64,000 bases of DNA from Cotesia glomerata (lineage: Eukaryota; Arthropoda; Insecta; Hymenoptera; Braconidae): NCBI RefSeq assembly GCF_020080835.1, contig NC_058161.1, positions 18,589,603-18,653,602 on the forward strand. The letters run 5' to 3'. The first letter of the stretch is position 1. Every line of letters begins with the position of its first letter. A model generated the notes under the pieces. It searched no databases and was not told the DNA's origin. It saw only the letters and a program-made list of their open reading frames with translations. Below are positions 39,301 through 51,193 of this stretch, piece by piece. A program made the translations under genes and the position numbers.

Positions 39301-40296
39301 TTTATCGTCAGCTATTTATTCGAATAAAGATTTGGCAACGTCGCGTCAACAGCTGAGAAAAAAGAAAAGGATCGAAATATAGTTACAGAGAGAGAAATAT
39401 TTAACTGACACACTCATCCACATCCCTGTAATGGGTATAATCATACGCGCTGTTGCCAAATCTTTATTTAATCCGGCAATTATTAAATACGAAAGTCATT
39501 TTATTACTTTATTTTATTAAATAAGTAAAAATCATCAATTATTAAATTGTTCAAATTATTTTAAATTAAAATAAAGAATTTTGACGAACTTTGGGAAGAC
39601 TGAAAGTAAAAAAAAATTTAAACATTATTTTGACTCATAAGTTACGCTCGAACCTCTTTAATAAGATATAGTACCTAATCCAATTTTGGTTCAGATGACA
39701 AAACACTTACCTGACGGTAAATCCTTGATACAATGAGCTGCTGTCAAAATATACCTTTTGTTGATAACTGTCCCACCGCACCCAAATTTCTTCTTTCCCT
39801 GGTGAAGATAAATTAGCAGCGCCATCCATGGGTGATCAAATACACCTGCAATTTCACCTCTGTATACTTTAGCTTCATTCACCGGACCACAGAGTTCGTG
39901 GTCAAGTAACCTCAAATTAGGATGATTAGACACATCTGGTGGATTTGGAACTAATTCTGACGCTTCTATTGTCAAGTTATCTTTTTTAACGGAATCTGTA
40001 CAGCATACAAACGGCATTTCTCCTTCTAGTCCACATTGTGATTGACGAAGAAATCTCAAAGTAGCATCCGACAACGGTTTTCTACCTTTGAGAATATTCA
40101 CTATCGACGGACACTTTACTACCGGAATGCAAACACCGATTTCTTCACGTGGTGTTTCGCAACTATTTTCTGTAACAAGTCATTTAGAATATTAGTTTTT
40201 AATTTAAAACTTCAATAACGCTCAATTGATAAAAAAAAATAGCTTACGAGCACTAATAGTTATTATTACATAACTGAATAATATCAATAATTTCAT
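33354..40296 (-). CDS. CLIP-domain serine protease, copy 1
   Basis: Three exons join in frame: 40248-40296 (signal peptide MKLLILFSYVIITISA), 39711-40169 (CLIP domain and start of protease) and 33354-33961, giving 371 aa. The donors are GTAAGC and GTAAGT, and the acceptors are TTACAG and TTGTAG. The CLIP domain has six cysteines, ending CGLEGEMPFVCC. Cleavage probably falls after Lys in AKVYRGE. Catalytic His is in TAAHC, Asp in RNDVGLI and Ser in GDSGGP. Asp six residues before the Ser predicts trypsin-like specificity. Such proteases act outside the cell in melanisation and Toll cascades. Oddity: the usual Cys191-Cys220 pair is absent (DSASGDSGG; YGMNNYG). A 4.9 kb Helitron lies in intron 2. 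It is convergent with SPF3. Confidence 0.85.
34337..39213 (+). mobile_element. 4.9 kb Helitron in protease intron 2
   Basis: It begins TCTATATATATATAAGAG after an A and ends with a GCCC..GGGC hairpin, then TAACAGCTAG before a T. Protease copy 2 has the empty site ATTA|TTGTAAAA at 61749. No target duplication is present, as expected for Helitrons. The interior is a tandem array of about 140-150-bp units (TCCAAATTTGGTAGGAATC, GATTGCGGGGGTGGG, GTTAACAATGAAAA). Two more 5'-end sequences sit near 35281 and 36571, suggesting nested or end-to-end copies. No Rep/helicase gene is visible. Confidence 0.85.
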
Positions 40297-43200
40297 ACTG
40301 TTTTTCTGATGCGTATCTTCTGGTTCTATTTACGAATGATATATTAAAGTGAAATGGTAGCAAGTTGATATCTATCTGTAATAGCAATAATTTTACGGGA
40401 ATTTTGGATAGAGTCACGTGGGGTGACTGTGCGCAGTAGGTAAGTGTGCGCAACCCTTTTATTTCCCTGATTAAACAACTGAATTCGACCGAATTAAAAA
40501 TTTTAATTCTGTTATATTCTGTTAAATTCGGTAAAGAAGAATTCAAAAGAATTAAAAAATTTAATTCTGCTCAATTCTGTTGAATTTTGCAGAACAGAAT
40601 TCAACTGAATTAAAAATATCAATTCTGTTATATAGTCTAGTCAACAAGTGCCTTTTAGGTCAAAATTTTTTCGCCTTTTTCGAAAATTATGATTGAGGTG
40701 TCATTCGATTCGGAATGTCATGTAGATAGTTTTTGAGAAAATGCTAAGCCCGCCCGCAAAAATTGCAATAGTGATAAACAATTAAGTGAAAAAAAAGAGG
40801 GTTTGGTTTCTCGTTAATATCTCAAAAACTATTTGAGATAATTTAAATTTGAAAAAAGATTCAAAAAGAGAAAGAAATTTCCTAAAAAAAATTTTGACTT
40901 TTAGAATTGTCGAACTAATGTTTATAATTTTCCCAGAGGGTTGAAAATACGCTCGAAAACGGGTACTCTGGCTTGCGCAAGCCACGTCCCTTTCGGACTT
41001 TTCATGAATAAATATTATTTAAACTTATTAAATATGAAAATTAAAAATTAAAAAAATTCAGGCGCCTACAGGATAGATTAATGAACAATAATCCGTGGTC
41101 AAAAAATTTTTATCGCGATTTTTCAATAAGTTATCCATTAATTAATTAACAATTTTTTGTAGCATGAACATTAACATTGCAAGTGCGATAATTGTTAAAC
41201 TATCAATCTGAGATTTTTTTCCTTTTGTGGAGCTATATTTTAAAGGTCTTAGAATAGATTTCCGTTGGAAAAATTCAAAACTTGTTAATTTTCGTTTTGT
41301 TATTAACAATTTACTGAGGGAAAAAATTATAAAGCTTAATTAAACATTGAAAAAAAAATTTTTTTTGTAATATTATTATTGATCCGTTTTCTTATGATCA
41401 GAAGCTACTTAAAAATGATTTTTAATAATTTTTATCTCCTATTGTTTAAAAAATTGTTATAAACAAATGTGTTGTTCATGAGATAATTTAAAATTTTTTT
41501 TTGATAACATAATCTTTGATGATTATTATGATTTAAAAAAAAAAAACCGTTTCTTAAAAAAATTTTTTTATTGCTCCAAAACGCATTTGTTAAATAACAA
41601 TTTTTTTTTTACCACTTATTATGAAAATTAAGGAACCATTTTTTTTTTAATCATTATTTATCTTGGTCTTTGATAATAAAAAAAAAAGATTCGATTATTA
41701 ATTAAATTTTCATTGTTTATTTAATAAACAATTTGTTATAAACAAATTAATTATCTCTTTGTATTTTTTTTCTTTTTCTACTTGAAAAAACAAAAACAAC
41801 CATGTATTATTTTTTGAAAAAAAAAATTTATTTATATTTTTTATTGAGCTTCAAATTTTCTGTTATATTTAATTTCACCACTCTGACCTGGTTTTTTATG
41901 TTTAATTTTATTATAACTTTTTAACTAATGAAGATACAAAGAGGACAAACAAGACTTATTTATTCCTTATCAATTAAACAACAAATTAAGCCAAAGTTTG
42001 AAGCTCTGACACAATTATTTATTTAATTTATACCATTTGTTGATAAAAAAAATCTTTCAGAGCCAGAAATCCGAGTCAGAAATTCGCGGATTATTTCCGA
42101 ATTTGAAAGAATTGAACCGAATTGAAAATTTTGAATTTGTTTTAATTTAGTCTAACTTGAAGTCAGAACCAGAGATTCCAGGATTATTGCAGAATTCAAC
42201 AGAATAGAACTAACTTAAATATTTTGAATTTGTTATGGCACGCCGTTTTACTTTTTAAACTCATAATAAAATAGTTGTCATAATAATTCATCGAAAAGAC
42301 CAATTCCATAATAATTATAACAATTTCATGACAAATCGTACCGATATATTATAATATCGTATTTTTTTACTTTATTAAATATTGTGCGTAAGTAAAATAT
42401 TTACAAACTATGTATACATATTGAAAATTGTGTGCATTTTTATTCTTTAACATATAATTAGTTATTTCATAAAAAAAGAAATAATTATTTTGATTTATGT
42501 GTAATATATACGTTAAGTATTTATTTAGAATGTACAATTTCCAATAGGCGAATATTATTGATGCTGCATCGAATTTTATTTTTTTTGTAGGAAGTGAAAT
42601 AATATGACGATTTTATAATTTCAGGTATCGTCCAATAATAGCTAAATATTTCAACGATATAAAAAATTAATGGCTTTAAAATTATGTACATAATGCTAAT
42701 TTCTTTAATTTTTAACTGATTCTAAAGAATTATAACTTATTGTTGAAAAAGTTTTTAATGTTATTTTTGAAGACATCCAAAGTGCTAAAAGATCTATATA
42801 ATTGACCATTAAATTTCTGTATCTAGTGATTTTTTTTCGCATTATTAAATAAGTAACGAAAAATAAAAAATAAATTACCAGGGAAAACTTTATTTCATAA
42901 TAAAATATGAATAAATTTTTATAAATCATGAGCTTGATTTCATATTTATTCATGATGTTCTATCATCATAAAAATTCAGCAAGTACACTATAACAAAATA
43001 TTTAAGGAATTATTTTGACCGTTTGAATAAATAAATAATTCGAAAAATTATTTTTACCGACAGTTACGAATGATTTCATGAATTAAAATTATCAATATTG
43101 ATAATTTTAATTTAGACTTCAGGTAAAATTATCACTAAATATTTTCAATGCAGCCAATACAAAATGGCGGGATTTCATTGGTCTCATTTAAAAGTGGAAA

Positions 43201-44040
43201 ATTGGCCTTGGGTATTGAGTACCATCCCAGTAGTGACATCTCAGTTATCTTATTTGTTTTAAAAATCAGTGCAGCCCAGTTGTATTATGGTTACGCTCTG
43301 CAAAACGCACAAAACGATTAAATCCTGCAGGATACACACATGTGTATTTAGACAAGATTCTGAGCATTATGTACGTGGCCTATATGGTACAGTAGTATTT
43401 TATTAGTCGTCTCGTGGCGCGAAATCGAAAAATTCGCCCCTCTCATAAATTCGGTAAAAATTTTTTTTTCCATTTTCCATTAAGTAATGGCCTCTATGAT
43501 GTTTTTATGATATTTCGAGCCAATATGTAATATGTGGGGCATAATGGACCACTCGAAAAAAAAATGACAAATTTAAAGAATTCATTATTTTAGGACTTTT
43601 CTGGTCAATGAATTAGAATGAATTTAATTAAACTAAAAAATATAATGGAAAGTTAAATTATATGGCTTATAAAAAATTGAAAACACAGTTTTTTTTTCAA
43701 TTAAAACAGTAATAATTATATTATCAATTATTGATCACGGTATCCTCTGCACCAGACAGAAACCTAATCTCAAAGTTTTATTTGAATTCCTCCAAGGATG
43801 TCTTACTCTACGCAATTCATATTTCTAATTTTGACTTGATAAAAATATAAAAAAAAGGTCTGGTTCAAGATATTACGTATTTAAAAAGCTCAATCTGAAA
43901 ACTGAACGTGTGTTTTCAATCAATGTAAACTAATGTTACCAATTCATTGCTAAATAACATCTTTGTATTTTTTCTTGTACGTAGGTTTAAAACCTCTGAG
44001 TGCAATAAAAGAAATTAATTATATTTTTGATTATTATCAA
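40297..44040. other. Protease 5' flank and gene-poor AT-rich spacer
   Basis: A TATA-like TTAATATATC lies about 45 bases before the protease start, and a near-palindrome GTCACGTGGGGTGAC about 120 bases before it. Bases about 40490-40640 and 42090-42240 contain imperfect GAATTC-rich inverted sequence. Otherwise I see no gene; short open frames here are low-complexity Lys/Phe/Ile sequence. Confidence 0.35.
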
Positions 44041-44047
44041 TTTAAAA

Positions 44048-44245
44048 CTATTTAACAGCTAAACAATAATATAATAATAAAATAAGATCACAAACATATT
44101 CGTCATAATAGTAATTTTCGCCAATTCGTGCGCAAAAATCATAAGACCATTTATTACAATTTTTACATTGAATCCATGACTCTGGGGACTCTAAGGAAAG
44201 TCCAGTGCAATACAGACAGTGGTAATTGTCATTTTTATACTTAAA
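44048..44245 (-). pseudogene. PHD-like zinc-finger remnant, probably from a transposase
   Basis: The frame reads YHCLYCTGLS...ESWIQCKNCNKW, then C and VCD, and stops at 44048. The C-x2-C, WIQC-x2-C-x-KW and C spacing matches the PHD-like zinc finger at the C-terminus of many insect pogo/Tigger-type transposases; the usual His is Tyr. The N-terminal part is missing, and a CA-core repeat starts within ten bases upstream. Confidence 0.5.
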
Positions 44246-44253
44246 ATATTTTT

Positions 44254-45113
44254 AACTTCCCGCTAAGAAAATTGGAAATTTTCAATAATCGGCAAGTTAT
44301 TGTTTTTACCCCGTTTTTCGAAAATCGAGTTTTTATCAGATCTCGACGTTTTGAGGTCCTAGGAAGCTTCCCTGACTATTCCCGCGAGGGTGTCACTATG
44401 TCTGTATGTATGTGTGTGTGTGAGTGTGTAAGTATGTAAACCTCTTATAACTTTTGAACGGTTGAACCGATTTCATCGCGGTTGGTGCCATTCAAAAGGG
44501 CTTCACCAAACTTAGATTTCCTAAAAATTTGAACCGATTCGGACCGATAGATTTTGAGAAATTCGGAGAAATCTAAAAAAAAATAGGAAAAAAAATTTTT
44601 TTAGAAGTGGTTTTTTTGGAATAACTTTTAAACGGCTTTACCGATCGATTCCAAAAACTAATCAGCTCTTAACCTTAAAAAATCACGTCAATTGCCGCCA
44701 ATCTGGTCAAAATCGGTTGATTCGTTCGAGAAATATCGTGAACGAAAGAAAACCGAAAAAAGTGTTTTTTCGGAGTTACTCCGAAATTTCTAGTTTGACC
44801 AATTGAAACTTGAAAATTCTTTATGAGGCTTAAAAAACTGCGTAGAATGCCGCCAACCGCGTAAAAATCGGTTCATTCGTTCAAAAGTTATTGCGGTTTG
44901 AAAATTCAAAAAATAGTGTTCTATGAAACTTCTATCAGACTTTTGAGCTCAAAGTGCGCAAAAGCACAAAAAAGATATCTTTTTGAGCTCGGAGAGCTCA
45001 AAATAACACACAGATTGTATTTTTGAGCTCAAGAGCTAAAAAAAAACAGCCATGTATTAACGGAATTAGCGGGAAATTGCAGAGATGGCCTTTAGGGTCA
45101 ACCGTTTTCCTAA
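44254..45113 (-). repeat. CA-core repeat, full minus copy
   Basis: AACTTCCCGCTAAGAAAAT to GGGTCAACCGTTTTCCTAA, with a short interrupted TG tract (about 44397-44430). It separates the zinc-finger remnant from anything upstream. Confidence 0.75.
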
Positions 45114-45953
45114 TTTTTTTTTTTTTTTTCAAATTTTTTGGTTTTGATCTTATTTTTTTCATTTTTTTTTTGTTTAATTGAGGTCTTTTTTTGCCTCATG
45201 TTCACTTTTCTAAAAATTTCAGAATCTTTTAAGATGAGTACAATGTATTATACAAAAAAATTGAGCTAAAATTTTAACTTCGATCATCATTTTTAACGAT
45301 TTTCAAAAATTTAAAATTTGACAAATTTGGCATTTTTCAAAATTTTTTTCCAAAACGTTTTTTTTTTCAATAGCCCTAAGTGTGTCCCCTTTCAAACAAA
45401 TAAAAGGCCATTCCCGTATCTACAATAGCGTTCGAGATATTACAAAGATAAAATTGAAAAACTGTAAAAATTTTGAATTTGCATATCTTGTGAAAAAAAT
45501 TTTTTATTTTTTTTCTTTTGGCAGAAGTTCGTTAAATGATAAACAAAAACTTCTGACAGAAATTTGTCCAAATCGATAGGGGTTGATTCCAACTATTTGT
45601 CGATTTGACATGGAATGACCCAATTTATTGCCAACTATTTCTTTAAATTTCGAATTAAGTCATTTTTAAATGGCTGTAACTAGTCTTTTTGTAGAGATAA
45701 TCATACTTTTGTCTTAGAGTATTGTAAAGCTCAAAGACTCTATTTTTATATTAATTTTAAGAATAATTTTATATTACTATTAAGAATATAAAATGGTTTC
45801 TTGTAAAAAATTGCGTAAATTATGTGTAAATTCAATTAAATACAAAAAAGAATTTTTTCCATGTTAATTTAATGGGAAAGTAAAATAAAAATAGCGACCC
45901 CTTAGAGTTGAGCTATAGGGATCATGTTTGGTGAGGATTTTTTTTATATCAAA
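45114..45953. other. AT-rich spacer
   Basis: No gene or repeat boundary is recognised between the CA-core repeat and the Helitron 3' end. Confidence 0.35.
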
Positions 45954-47634
45954 CTAGACGACCCGGTGAACTTCGTATCACCTACATATATTTGTGAAAA
46001 GTATAGTCAAAATTTAATACAAAATTCTTATTTACATTCAATGCAACATCGTTATACACTTAATCAATTTAAAGCTTTTTGATGGACTACATTTTTTATC
46101 TTTTTTTGCGGTGCGTAAATATATAAAGATGATGGTTTTCCGATTCACGAACACAGGACGTATAATTTTCCATGCACGAAATAGGGAAACTCCGATTTGA
46201 TTCCGTAAATTTTCAACGACTGGCCTGGCGATTTATTTATGATCGTCAGTGCGGTTTGAACGTGAGATAGCTCATCCCACATCTCATTAACTGGCATGAC
46301 CTTAGTCAGGTTGTCTTCTCCTTGGTATTTTGAAACAATAACAATCAAAAAGTTCTTACGCACTGACAAACTGATAATAGATAAATAGATTTTATTAATC
46401 GGCTTGAAATTAATAATCAAGTGTTTGAAAAATGCATTCATTTTCAACCGTTACATTTCCGCAATCATAAAATCAATTAATTAGTTATGTGATTAGCAAA
46501 AATAACATGTATAAAAAATTCTTAGTCCGTTGACTGAATAACTACATGTCATGTTAAGTTTTGAAAACCTTACAATGACTTTTTCCCCGCTGCCAAAGAG
46601 ACGATTATTCTAAGGAAATTTTTATTAAATGTTATTGAAGTTTAATAGATATGTCCTTAATTTCATGTCTCAAAAAGTCCTAGTTTATGAACAAAAATAT
46701 TTCTTACATTCTACTCACCACTCTGACACAACCTACATATCAATTGAATTATCACGAAATTCGTTTTGGTTGAAATCTAATCATTGACTAAGAAAAATAT
46801 TTAAATCGGTTGACCTTGAAGGCCATCCCTGTAATTTCCTGTATCTCTTGAGATTCTTTAAATTTTATATCTGTAGGAACTGTATTTGAAGAATATGAAT
46901 TTTTTGACAATTATCACTTCCGCACTCCTATGCGGGGGAAGAATTTCGTAAGATCCTATTCGAGATGATGTCTACATTGTAAATAAAAGATTCCAACAAA
47001 ACTTCGAGTCCATAAAAACTATCGATTGGAAATGAGAAAATTTCATGGCTAACGCCCCCGCAATCCCTTTTGAGGTTAGAATTTGATGAAATCCACTCTT
47101 AGCTGAACTTAACATCATACACGAAGATTCCTACTAAATTTGGAGTCTGTAGAAGTTACAGTTTGAAAATGAAAACTTAACATTCTAACACCCACCCCCG
47201 TAATCCTTATTAGGGGTGGGTTGTAAAATCCGCTCTTAGATCATTTCCGCATCACATATGAAAGACTCCATCTAAATTTGACGTCTGTAGGATCTACAAT
47301 TTGAAAGTTAAAAATTTTCATTGTCAATATCCACCCCCGCAACTCCCTGTGGAGCGAGCTATCGTAAAATTCGTTCATAGATTATTTCTATATCTCTTAC
47401 AAAAGATTCCTACCAAATTTGGGAACTATAGGAGCTATAGTTCAAAAACTGGAATAATTCATTGTTAACGCTCCCGCAATCCCCTTTGGGGGAAAATTTT
47501 TTAAGAATTTTTTTACATACAAACCTTCTCCTAACAATTCTGACGATAACAAAAAAAAATTTAGCTCAATCGGTCCAGCCGTTCTCAAGTGATGCGTGGA
47601 CATACATGCGGCATTTTATTTTTATTTATATAGA
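45954..47634 (-). mobile_element. Decayed Helitron with helicase remnant
   Basis: In minus orientation it starts TCTATATAAATAAAAATAAA after an A and ends GGGTCGTCTAG before a T. The 5' part has AATGCCGCATGTATGTCC and an inverted stretch of the same tandem array found in the 34337-39213 Helitron. The 3' part encodes the end of a Helitron helicase. The Rep domain and most of the helicase are missing. Confidence 0.75.
46064..46447 (-). pseudogene. Helitron Pif1-type helicase, C-terminal remnant
   Basis: ALTIINKSPGQSLK, then FPYFVHGKLYVLCS, corresponds to the last helicase motifs of Helitron proteins (TINKAQGQSLK; HGQLYVACSRVGKP). A TGA follows CS where the family has CGA (Arg). After it the same frame continues IGKPSSLYIYAP and KNVVHQKAL to a natural stop at 46064. 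So this is a pseudogene with at least one nonsense change near its end and no N-terminal domains. Confidence 0.7.
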
Positions 47635-47670
47635 TAGAAACATTTAAGAGGGTACGAGTTAAAAAAAAAA

Positions 47671-48158
47671 TTAGGACGACGGTTGACCCTAAAGGCCATC
47701 TCTGCAACTTCCCGCTGATTCCATACTTAAGCGCTCAAAATTACATATTACGTTTTTGAGTTCTTCGAGCTCAAAAATATGATTTTTGCGTCATTTTAAG
47801 CTCCTCGAGCTCAAATCTCTAATAGCAGTTTAATAAAAAACAATTTTTAAAACTTTAAAACGTTAATAACTTTTGAATGAATGAATCGATTTTCACGCGG
47901 TTGACGGCATTCGACGCAGTTTTGGAAGCCCCACGAAGAACAAGTTTAAATCGATCGAGCCAGGAATTTCGAAGTAATTCCGAAAAAAAACTTTTTTCGG
48001 TTTTCTTTCGACAACGATAACTCACGAACGAATCAACCGATTTTGACCGAGCTTACAGTGATCGACGTGGTTTTTTGATCTTAAGAGCTGATTTTGGATT
48101 CGATCGGTGAAGCTATTTAAAAGTAATTCCAAAAAACCACATTTAAAAATATTTTTGT
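47671..48158 (+). repeat. CA-core repeat, 5' part only
   Basis: It starts TTAGGACGACGGTTGACCC and runs to about the CCACATTTAAAAATA segment before the (CA)n tract. It then switches directly into the inverted end of the next copy, so two copies sit tail-to-tail as at 16841-17751. Confidence 0.65.
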
Positions 48159-48347
48159 AACTTCCCGCTAAGAAAATTGAAAATTTTCAAAAATCGGGAA
48201 GTTATTGTTTTTACCCTATTTTTCGAAAATCGAGTTTTCATCAGATCTCGACGTTTTGAGGTCCTAGGAAGCTTTTCTGACTATTCCCGTGGTGATGTCA
48301 CCGTATCTGTATGTATGAGTGTGCGTGTGCGTGTGTGTGTGTGTGTG

Positions 48348-49742
48348 TTTAGGAAGTAGTACCAGCCGTTGTTGTTTCCACTTCCGAGGAAAAATCCCTT
48401 CCTTCAAGCAGATGTTGTAGACGTCGAGGAATAACGCTGGCGCTGCTTTAATAGATGTTTTCAAAGCAATATTAGGGATTCCGTCCAATCCCGGTGCTTT
48501 ATTATTCCCGACGCGGTTACAAGCTTCCATCAGTTCTTCTTTCGTGACAGGTGGAATATCATTCAGTTCGTCCTGTGTCAACAGATAGTTGGAAACGCGC
48601 TGTCGTGGAAACAGCGCAGTCACGATCTTCTGTAAGAGTTGAGGACACGTAGGAGACGGCATTGGCTGATATTTCAGGTGTGCCATGACTAACTTGAAAA
48701 GTCTACCCCACAAGTCTTTGTCCACCTCGTTGATTAGTTCTTTCCAGCAGTTCTTCTTGCTATCCTTGATGGCTTTGTGTAAATGTCGACGAGCTTTCTT
48801 GTATTCTGCGACTAGTTCCGCTGAATCAGGCCGCCGATAACCACGCTGAGATATTCTTCTTTTCTTGAGACACTCTTTCCGTAGGAAGCTGATGTGTTCG
48901 TTCCACCAGTGCACCGAAGGTCTTTGGTTCATGCCCCGTTTACGGGGCATGCAGGTGTCGCAAGCCTAGGTCACTCTCTTCATCAAGTCCTTGGTCATTT
49001 CTTCTGCAGATCCAGTAGTAAGCGGTTCACTATTTAGGGCAGCTGCTAGAGCACCTGGGTCAAAGGATTTCACCTTCCACCCAACGATGTCAAGTTTCTT
49101 AGCCGGTCTTCTAGGATTCTGGTCCTTTGATACTTCCCAGAGAATCGCATTGTGATCGCTGGCCGTGTAGATCTCCATCACCTTCCAGTCGTAGTTTCCT
49201 CTGATGAGGCTGCTGCTGACAAAAGTAAGATCCACAATAGAACTTGCGTCTCCTTTAGTGTACGTCGGCGCATCGCCGCTGTTTAACAATACTACATCTA
49301 ACGTAGAAAAAGCTTCCAGTAGTTCTTTACCTCGAGCGTTGGTGTGTTTGCTGCCCCATTCCACTGCCCAGGCGTTGAAGTCTCCAGCTATTGCCACTGG
49401 GTAGTACTGCTTCGCGTCCTCCGTCAGTCGATCCAGAAAGTCCATGAATTCAACAATAGTGAGGCTAGGTGGTGCGTAGCAGCTGTAAAAGCGGATGCCA
49501 TCTACCGATGCTGCTACAAAGCCGGCGCTGCCATTGTTAACGACACTCTGGAAGGGGAACTTGCGACAGGACCACATGACAGCTTTTTTGGTGCAGTCAG
49601 TTTCCCATGGTTGGCCGCCGAGGTGTTTATACGGTTCCGATATAAGCACAAGATCAAGCTTCTGTTCACGTACTGTCTGCATGAGCAAATCATGTGCCGC
49701 TTCACAGTGGTTGATGTTTAGCTGCAGTATTCTCATTTTCAT
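48348..49742 (-). pseudogene. LINE ORF2: endonuclease and RT start, one nonsense codon
   Basis: The start codon overlaps the ORF1 stop as ATGA. Residues 1-230 are an apurinic-type endonuclease: LQLNIN, SEPY, AGDFNAW, SIVDLTF and SDHNAILW are visible. At 48966-48968 an in-frame TAG interrupts the frame. The same frame continues through NNKAPGLDGIPN, the first RT motif, to LVLLPK, then runs into the (CA)n tract. The enzyme would be inactive without the missing RT catalytic region. Confidence 0.8.
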
Positions 49743-51193
49743 TTATCAGTTATCTTCTTGAGTGCCTCTTGGTATACTGGGCATCTGCTTGTGCCGGCAT
49801 GATGGGCGTTATTCTCTGTACCGGATTGATCCGCACACAGTGCGCATTTAGCAGGCTTATTACATTCGGCGATTTTGTGTCCCTCTTCTCCACATTTAAT
49901 GCAAAGTTTGGAGCGGTCGACTTCACTTGTGCACTGAATCGCACGGTGTCCAAAATGCCAGCATTTATAACATCGGACTGGTCTTAGTACTGTTCTAATA
50001 CGACAATTGGTCCAGCCGATCCTAATCTTGCTGTGTTCTCCTACCACTTTCTGCGCTACCGTTGCTGCCAGAGTCACCGACGCAATTTGTGTTCTGCTAC
50101 GTAAGACCTTACGAATTTTAATGGCCTCTACTGTTATACCACAATCGTTTCCAGCTGTCTCTTGTAAAGCTGTTAGGATGTCATCTTTAGTTGTAGTATC
50201 GTCAATATCGCGAATTTCCAGGTCTTCTTCAGGTCCTGTACTAATGACATTTGCGTCCTCCTTAAGTATTCCCGCGATAGTCTTCTGCAGGTCTTTACCT
50301 CTATCACTACTGCCTTTCGACAGCGTGATGAGAATGTTCCCTGTCGCGGTCCTGCGTATCTTCTCGACTGTGTTGCGGACCTGATCTGGGCGAACGTCCG
50401 CCTTGATCCGTGTAAGTATTTCAGAATACTTATCTTTGTTCGCTGGACGAATAATAAGTGCCTCCGGTCTCGTTGCTGTTCTTCTTGGCTTCTGGTTCGG
50501 CTTCGGTGAAGGCACCAGAGGTTTTTCTGGGGGCAGTTTCTTACGCTCCTTCTTCTTGTCCTTTCTGGACTGCACCTTTTCCCAGCCTGGCTTCTTGTTC
50601 TGTTCACAAGAGTTTTGTGGAAGATCCTTAACCACTTCCTGCTTCTTGATGAGATGACCAGGTCCAACGTCTTTCAGCTTCTTGGGAGTATGAAAAGCTC
50701 CGCCTTCGGGAGAACGAATTTTTCTTTTCAACTTCCTCAGGATGCGGCCGTCTTGGTCAAAGGATTCAGTCTCTGCCGTTGTGATAGTTTCACTTTCTTC
50801 TTCAGCGACTGATTCTCCGTCACCTTCGGCTCCAGTGTCCATCGCTTCTTCAACAACCACTTGACTGTTTCTCTCCGATGTAGCACAAGGGGTGCGGTGT
50901 AATGATGAGCGCCATTCTTCGTCCAGTTTCTTGAATCTTCCAACAGCATTGACTACACCGGTTGTCTTGATCTTTATCTCCTTGTGGATATTGACCTTAG
51001 TTTGGACAAACTCTTGCAGCTCAATGGTCAGCTTCTCAAGGCGCTCCAACGCTTGCGTTCTCTTCATGTCAGCGCTTGCTTCAATCGCTGCTTGTTGAGC
51101 ATGAAGCCCGTTTCTATTCATGTTTGTTTCCTGTAACGTACTCATACTTTTTTGATTTACCAGTGCATCGTACGGAGTGGAGCGGGTTGCCAT
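49739..51193 (-). CDS. LINE ORF1: gag-like zinc-knuckle protein
   Basis: 484 aa from the first ATG (51193) of an open frame. The N-terminal part has a predicted coiled coil (residues about 40-90, Leu/Lys/Glu rich) and a basic Lys/Arg-rich middle. The C-terminal part has CYKCWHFGHRAIQC, CIKCGEEGHKIAEC and a longer third knuckle (CALCADQ..H..C). R1-clade ORF1 proteins bind element RNA and help target recognition. The frame is intact although the element is broken. ORF2 follows with a 4-nt overlap. Confidence 0.8.
   Translation of the reverse strand: MATRSTPYDALVNQKSMSTLQETNMNRNGLHAQQAAIEASADMKRTQALERLEKLTIELQEFVQTKVNIHKEIKIKTTGVVNAVGRFKKLDEEWRSSLHRTPCATSERNSQVVVEEAMDTGAEGDGESVAEEESETITTAETESFDQDGRILRKLKRKIRSPEGGAFHTPKKLKDVGPGHLIKKQEVVKDLPQNSCEQNKKPGWEKVQSRKDKKKERKKLPPEKPLVPSPKPNQKPRRTATRPEALIIRPANKDKYSEILTRIKADVRPDQVRNTVEKIRRTATGNILITLSKGSSDRGKDLQKTIAGILKEDANVISTGPEEDLEIRDIDDTTTKDDILTALQETAGNDCGITVEAIKIRKVLRSRTQIASVTLAATVAQKVVGEHSKIRIGWTNCRIRTVLRPVRCYKCWHFGHRAIQCTSEVDRSKLCIKCGEEGHKIAECNKPAKCALCADQSGTENNAHHAGTSRCPVYQEALKKITDK

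Noticed and set aside
40253..40546. 97-aa minus-strand open frame upstream of the CLIP exon (and 62791-63084)
   Set aside because: The frame runs through non-coding 5' flank. The real signal-peptide exon starts at the internal ATG (40296) in another frame and ends at a GTAAGC donor.
40782..40985. 67-aa minus-strand open frame with a second copy at 63320-63523
   Set aside because: Low-complexity Phe/Lys-rich translation, no start context or domain. Its conservation is explained by the recent duplication.
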